Below are positions 58,901 to 64,000 of a stretch of 64,000 bases of DNA, piece by piece. The notes under the pieces were generated by a model. That model worked only from the letters and a program-made list of their open reading frames with translations. It searched no databases and had not been told where the DNA came from. The stretch covers positions 372,001-436,000 of the forward strand of contig NW_020825361.1 in the NCBI RefSeq assembly GCF_003286085.1, read 5' to 3'. The translations under genes and the position numbers were made by a program. This DNA is from Drosophila persimilis (Eukaryota; Arthropoda; Insecta; Diptera; Drosophilidae). Each line of letters opens with the position of its first letter. Positions within the stretch are counted from its first letter, which is position 1.

Positions 58901-61389
58901 GGGTCTCTGTGGCTCTTCTGCTCTGCTTCAAGTACAAACGAAACTAAACTAAAACTAAACTAAGCCTGAAATTGCTCGCTTCAGTTCCGCTGAACTTTCT
59001 TATCGCCGCTCTTCATTTAATGGCCTAATATGCGTTCTCTCCGTTCTGTCTGCCAGCCCCATACTACACCATTTACCATAGACCATATGCCATATACCAT
59101 ACCATCGAGGCATTGACAATACTTAGTGGAGCCGCCAGCAGCGACCAGCGCCAGTTGATAATGGACCCCGAGCCCCGGCTCCTTCTCGCTCCACTGACTG
59201 AATGGAAGAGCGCCCTGGTCTGGCCGATATGTTCTTTGGCCGTCTTTTTGGAGTCAAACTTCAACTTCAACTTCCACTCCAGTTCCAGGCCGCCAGAGAT
59301 CAATGTGCTCCATTCGTTGGCGACATTCGTAGTCGCGTCCAAAAAGTGTACGTCATGCACATTTAGCCAGAACACAGATTCACCCATACTCGTACACCCC
59401 AATCCTCCTTGTGGTCTGTACTCGTACTCGTACTCGTACCCTAAGGTAGATGACACCAGTCTCTGTCGCCTCTGTCGTCGTTGTCTCTGTATAGTCTCTA
59501 TAGATGGGGTTGCAACGCTCTTGGCGCTTTACCGGCGTGAAATTGGTTTAACCCACTGGTCACAATTGCACGCACAAGAGCAACAGATAGCCAAGAATAC
59601 TTTGGAGCACATTAACATTAACATTAACTGAGCCGCGAAAGCGACAAGGGGCAGCCAGCCCGAAACCGTCGACTGTCGACTGTCGACCGGCGACCAGTCT
59701 CAGTTCCGACCCGGCCAAGACACCCCAGTCCCCCGTCCCCTTGACTCTATCCCTGCCCACCACTTCCAATCGCGTTATCTTTGTCTCGGTATCTACACAT
59801 GTGTACGAGTATTTGCCTTTTTGGACGCTTGCCGCTGCGCCTCTCCGTCCAACTGTCCCTCCCTGTCCGTATCCACGAGCATATGACAATTTCGTGTGTG
59901 TAAAGTGAGTTGCATTCGTGTGGAGTCGCGGAAGTCATTGCACTGGCAATTAGCCCCCGCTCTGGCCACTGGGACTCTTGGAAATCCAAATTAGATGGTT
60001 CACTCGCCAGATCAACAGATTGGGAGACACTATTCCATTGAGTGAGGGACCCTTGCCCTCAAAGACCGAACCTTTTCTATCTTTAAGTTGAGCTGTTCTG
60101 CAGGAGGTTATTCTAAGACAGAGGGTGTTCTAGTAGTGGATTGGAATGGAATAGTGAAGTGGAATGGATCCCTCTGCAGTCATTGTGCCTCCAAACGGTT
60201 CTAGATGTCCCAGTCTTCCAACTTGGAGAGAGATTTATCCACAGTCCTCGTAAACCAACTTTAAAATCATGATATCTTTAAAGAGTGCACTGTAAAGATT
60301 GGGACTAAGCAATATATCCGCCAAAAGAGTCCTTGGCCTCCAATCCAATCCTTGAATCTGAAGTAGCCCTAGTTCGTAGTCTAAGCTCTATATCAGTGGG
60401 TCCATGGGGTCTGTAGTTATTGTATGGAAATGGCCATTTGAAAGATGATTGTCGAGACTGACTTTTTGATCTACATACTCGCAGATAATTCCCTTGGCCG
60501 CTTTCCCTTTGGGCTTTGCTTTGCGGTCTATGGGATACAGAGCACCGCACCGCTTTGCGTTTCGTACTCCTTCTATCATTAATCTGAAGTAAAAAAAATA
60601 AAAATTGTACCTTACTTTATCGGGCCATGGGCATCTGGAGAGCTCTTGCCGGTTAGCGGTTAGATGCGCTTAGCCTGGCTAAGAGTGATTTTTAATAATC
60701 GTCGTCTTCGTCGTCATCATCATCAGCGTTGCGTCGAGGCAACGTCAACATCATTCCCATTAAACGAGGCAACGTCACCTACAACAAATAGTGGCAGGCA
60801 GCAGCGGCAGCAGCAGCAGTGCCAGTGCCAGTGCCAGACACAAAGCAAGAGCCAGAGCAATAATACGAGTAATAATAAATATTTCTAAACAGTTAGTTAC
60901 ATTAAGAGCCGCAATGAAAACAGTAACTCACTTGTAAAGAAATAATTTGACTCGCACTTGGACTTTAATTTGCCACACGGAGAGGCACATCGTCTCTCTG
61001 CGGTGTGGGTATTGGGCAGAACGCTCTGCTTTTCTCCAGCTCTCCAAAAAGAGCACCCAAAGAGGGGGCCATATGGAGAGGCGACAGTCAGCCATGCAAC
61101 GAAAGCACACTGGAAAAAACAAACGTACCAATAAAGGCACACGTGCTGCGACCTCAAGATAACCAAAACAGAGCAGGTTTCTCAGGAGAAAAGAGACGAA
61201 GGTGACGCAATTTATTCGGCTACAAAATACTTGGTGGCTTACCATTATGGCCTCATTTTGAGCTTTTGTTTCTTTCTGTGCACCACGGTGCTTGGGCACT
61301 TGGTAGGAAGCCACTCACACGAGAAGCGTCTTCGTTTGTCTTTTTGCTCAGTTCCGATCTTTTGATGATAATCAGCGGCTGTCCTCAAG

Positions 61390-61442
61390 CCCCCAGTACC
61401 CCCCAGTATCCCCCAGTACCCCCCAGTATCCCCCCAGTCCCC
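61390..61442. repeat. C-tract minisatellite with strong G-quadruplex potential on minus strand
   Basis: Six C tracts (5, 6, 5, 6, 6 and 4 bases) are separated by AGTA, AGTAT, AGTA, AGTAT and AGT. The unit is about 10 bases. The minus strand satisfies the four-G-tract rule several times over. Confidence 0.95.
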
Positions 61443-62029
61443 GCTTAAGCAAACATTTGTGTTTGCCTTTGGTGGGCAGCGAGCGTGGAAACAGTTTGGG
61501 AAATCACATGCGACATTTGCTCAACGGCAGGAGAAGGAGAAGGAGATATACTCATACTTGTGCTGGTTATAGGAGGAGAAGCAGCCGTTGCTCCGTCCAG
61601 GGAGGTGGTAATCTTCCATAGATACTCGTACAGATGGGCACCACCGAATGCCTCTGCCTGCCTGGCCATGCACGATTCCCCCCTCTGCAAGCAACACCCA
61701 CCCCCATGCCGCATGCCGCATGCCGCCTGCCGCCTGCCTCAACCCAAGTGCTAGTCCCGCGGTGGCCCCGTTACATGGCAGCAGCCATTTGGCGACAGTT
61801 TTGCCAGCCTTCTCGCTTGCTGCTTTGCTGGCGACAATTTGCTTAAAAAATAAATCACGAAAACCACAGCAGGAGCAACAGCAACAGCAGCAGCAGCTCC
61901 AGCTCCAGCTCCAGTTGGCCATTCAAGAGCCGCCACGACGAGGCCACAATCAAATGCTCGGCAATATTAATAACGGCCCAGCGACAGAAAGAGCCTTGGC
62001 AGGGGATCCGGATCATCATCCATTCGTCC

Positions 62030-62256
62030 ATCGATGTAGTCAGCGACTAATCGAGGGATCGATCAGTCGATGGTCTGGGTTTTGAGTGAACGACCTGTTT
62101 TGGATATGCTATAGCTAAACGATCGATACTGTAAGAAATGAAACAAAGAGATACAAACAAAGTCCACCCTTGGGGTACAGAATAGGATAAAAGAAAAGAG
62201 GGTCACCGTCCGCAGTCAAGCACTCGACATATCGATAATGAGTGAATATATCGATA
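62030..62256. promoter_or_regulatory. Tandem DRE cluster, candidate housekeeping promoter or boundary
   Basis: ATCGAT occurs at 62030, 62058, 62122, 62231 and 62250. The last two are perfect TATCGATA DREs (62230-62237 and 62249-62256) spaced 19 bases apart, nearly two helical turns. GC-richer DNA follows. DREF/BEAF-32 sites of this kind mark ubiquitously active Drosophila promoters and domain borders. No coding exon is recognisable on either side, so direction cannot be set. Confidence 0.45.
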
Positions 62257-63938
62257 TGAATTAATTGCAGCCTTGTCTCGTTAGCCTTGCCGTTGTCCGC
62301 CGCCCACTCCTGCTCCCAGGCAAGAGACATCATTTTCATTCTCTCTCGCCATCCGAGGGAGGAAAACCTTTATTTTTCCCTACTGCTGCTGTTGCGGAGG
62401 TGTCAGTGGTGCCCCATCGAAACGGTAGCACGGGGATGGTGGTGGGGGGCAGTGGGGCAGCGGCACATAAAGTCTGCGGAATTGTCAAATGAATTACATC
62501 CGACATATGTATGCTAAACTCACGAATCTATCTACGGCACGATTAGGACACAAGCTCGAAATGCGAATGTGCCACGCGGTGGTGGTACAGCATGCTCGTG
62601 TCAGCGTCAGCTTCAGCTCACACCAGACTCAAAAGGGTACCAGTAGTGCTGCTGGTGCTGCTGGTGCTGCTAGTGCTGCTAGTGCTGGTGGTGCAGCAGT
62701 GCCAATCCAGTCCTGGGGCAATCGTAATCGTGGTTATGACAAATTTCAATGTGGCTCTTTTTTTGGTAGACCAGAGACCAGAGAGCAGAGAGCAGAGCAG
62801 TCAGTCAGTGGGTGCTCCAATGTACCACCGTACCACCGTACCGCACTGTAGACACTGTAACCACCGGCAAAAGCCCAACTCTGGCATCAAAGTAATTGGG
62901 ACCTTTCTCACTTTCACGCGCACAAATTATACGGTCGCGCAATTTTCGGTGTCTGCCCGAAATAATGTACGAACTTTCTTATTTCAGTTGTGCTCATCGT
63001 CATCGCAGTCATAGAAGTCGCGGATCCATGGCCCCTGTCGCTGTCCCTGTAGCTGTAGCTGTCGCTGTCTCAGTCCCTGTCCGTGCCCCTGGGGCAGCCC
63101 CTCCCCTACCGCTAGCGTCTAGCGTAGAGGGTATAGCTCCTGGTTCATGCTCATCCTCATCCTCATCCTCATCTCATCGCTTCGTGTTTGGCTAGTCATG
63201 ACTTCCGCTCTGGCTCTCCGACTGCACTTTGGCACACATCCAGAGACAGGCGACAGCGGCAGCAGCTACGTTGCCCCATTATGTGGCATGTAGAGCGCGC
63301 TCTGTACGTACATATGTGTACTCGTCGTATGTTGCACAGTGGCTGCTGCTGCAATGTTCTGCTGCCCACACAACTCGAGCAGGCAGGCAGACAATCGAAG
63401 GCGCTTGATCGATCAGCAAAAACAAAAAGTGCTCTGATTGAGGTCCATCCGAGGGATCCAGGATGATGGGAGATTTTTCAACATTTCCTCCTTTTCCATC
63501 CAGCCCTTCGCTTGGATGATGCCACATCCGAGAGTCCGGCATAAATATTTCATACGGGGCCAGGGGCTAAGTTCTCTCCACCCCTCTCTCACTCTCGCTC
63601 GGGCGGGGGTCAGCCTTATCGGCCTGCCTTTACGGCCTCCTCCCCATTTCTCCTGCTCCTGCTGCTGCCAACGAATTTTCTTTTCACCTTTTCAAACTGG
63701 CCAAATTAAAAGTTTTGTTTGCGTTCACATAACTTTTCAAAGACTCTTTGAATGTGGGCCTTGGCCAGTGGAAGGGGCACATGGCAGGAGTTGAGTGGCT
63801 GCTGAAATGGGCGGAGGGCAGAGGGCGGAGGGCGGAGTACGAAGGACGGAGGGTGAGATGTGTCCTGGTCATGTGTGGTGCGTGTCCTCCTTTAAATTTC
63901 CTTGCGTTCGAGCGCAAACTTTTCAATTCTTTTTTTCC
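62257..63938. other. Noncoding stretch after the DRE pair
   Basis: GC-richer DNA with GTGCTGCTG nonamers (62645-62691), CTGTAG/CTGTCG hexamers (63041-63075) and CTCATC hexamers (63143-63175). Overlapping plus-strand frames at 62489-63195 are repeat-driven. Confidence 0.6.
62645..62691. repeat. (GTGCTGCTG)n 9-base minisatellite
   Basis: About four to five nonamers with CTGCTA variants. It produces runs of Gly-Ala-Ala or Val-Leu-Leu in different frames. Confidence 0.9.
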
Positions 63939-64000
63939 ATACCCTTTCTGGGGGTATTAGGACTTTGCAGAGCAGAAAAAATATGTGTATTCTTGATTGG
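63939..64000. mobile_element. Dispersed-repeat copy cut by the window end
   Basis: ATACCC (63939-63944) and GGGTAT (63952-63957) flank a short centre, followed by ATATGTGTATTCTTGATTGG at 63981-64000. The common Drosophila dispersed repeat has the same order: ATACCC palindrome, then a TATATTCTTGATC word. The copy is partial because the window stops inside it. Confidence 0.4.

Larger units (their letters stand above)
57560..62020. other. Noncoding stretch, GC-moderate, hexamer rich
   Basis: No supported gene. A minus-strand frame at 57651-58451 (266 codons) crosses GGAGAT-type repeats and is mirrored on the plus strand. AT-richer DNA at 60010-60340 shows nothing recognisable. Confidence 0.6.

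Overview
This looks like eukaryotic noncoding DNA from a Drosophila-type insect genome. The evidence is indirect: very dense dinucleotide, tetranucleotide and hexanucleotide repeats, recurring TACGAGTA/TACATATGTATGTA words, DRE (TATCGATA) and CGATA elements, a TATA plus TCAGTT initiator pair, and fragments resembling a common Drosophila dispersed repeat that carries an ATACCC...GGGTAT palindrome. An obscura-group species is my best guess, but that is an inference. There is no operon structure or compact gene packing, and I recognised no protein family in any frame. Almost all long open frames run through simple repeats and are open on several frames and both strands. The window is most likely intergenic DNA, one or more long introns of an unseen gene, or both.

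Layout. Positions 1-19,600 alternate AT-rich islands (for example 1,640-2,320, 3,000-3,700, 8,450-8,900, 10,100-10,950 and 15,850-16,420) with GC-richer stretches full of (CA)n/(GT)n, tetranucleotide and hexanucleotide arrays. They also contain two small ATG-initiated ORFs (16,423 and 17,723) that I list only as weak candidates. From 19,600 to 23,400 lies the best regulatory-looking block: twelve GGTCA/TGACC half-sites in 0.8 kb, then a CpG-richer stretch ending in a candidate TATA/initiator promoter near 21,905 (plus strand), then a cluster of POU octamers. From 23,400 to 41,000 come more (CA)n-type repeats, a region open in many frames at 26,100-27,130, a second weaker TATA candidate at 29,965 and a dispersed-repeat fragment at 32,955.

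The last third differs. Long (CA)n/(GT)n runs and POU octamers, common before about 41-44 kb, are absent as far as I could see. Hexamer, nonamer and trinucleotide arrays such as GGAGCT, TCCGAC, CAG and CTGGCT take over. Two ATCGAT/CGATA clusters (57.2-57.55 kb and 62.0-62.26 kb), with perfect DREs and a triple CGATA direct repeat, are the strongest candidates here for a housekeeping promoter or insulator. The window ends inside another copy of the dispersed repeat.

How the parts may work together is inference: the half-site cluster could be an enhancer for the promoter 1.5 kb downstream, and the CGATA clusters could separate it from a differently behaving domain. I saw no CRISPR array, rRNA, convincing tRNA, miRNA hairpin or complete transposon.
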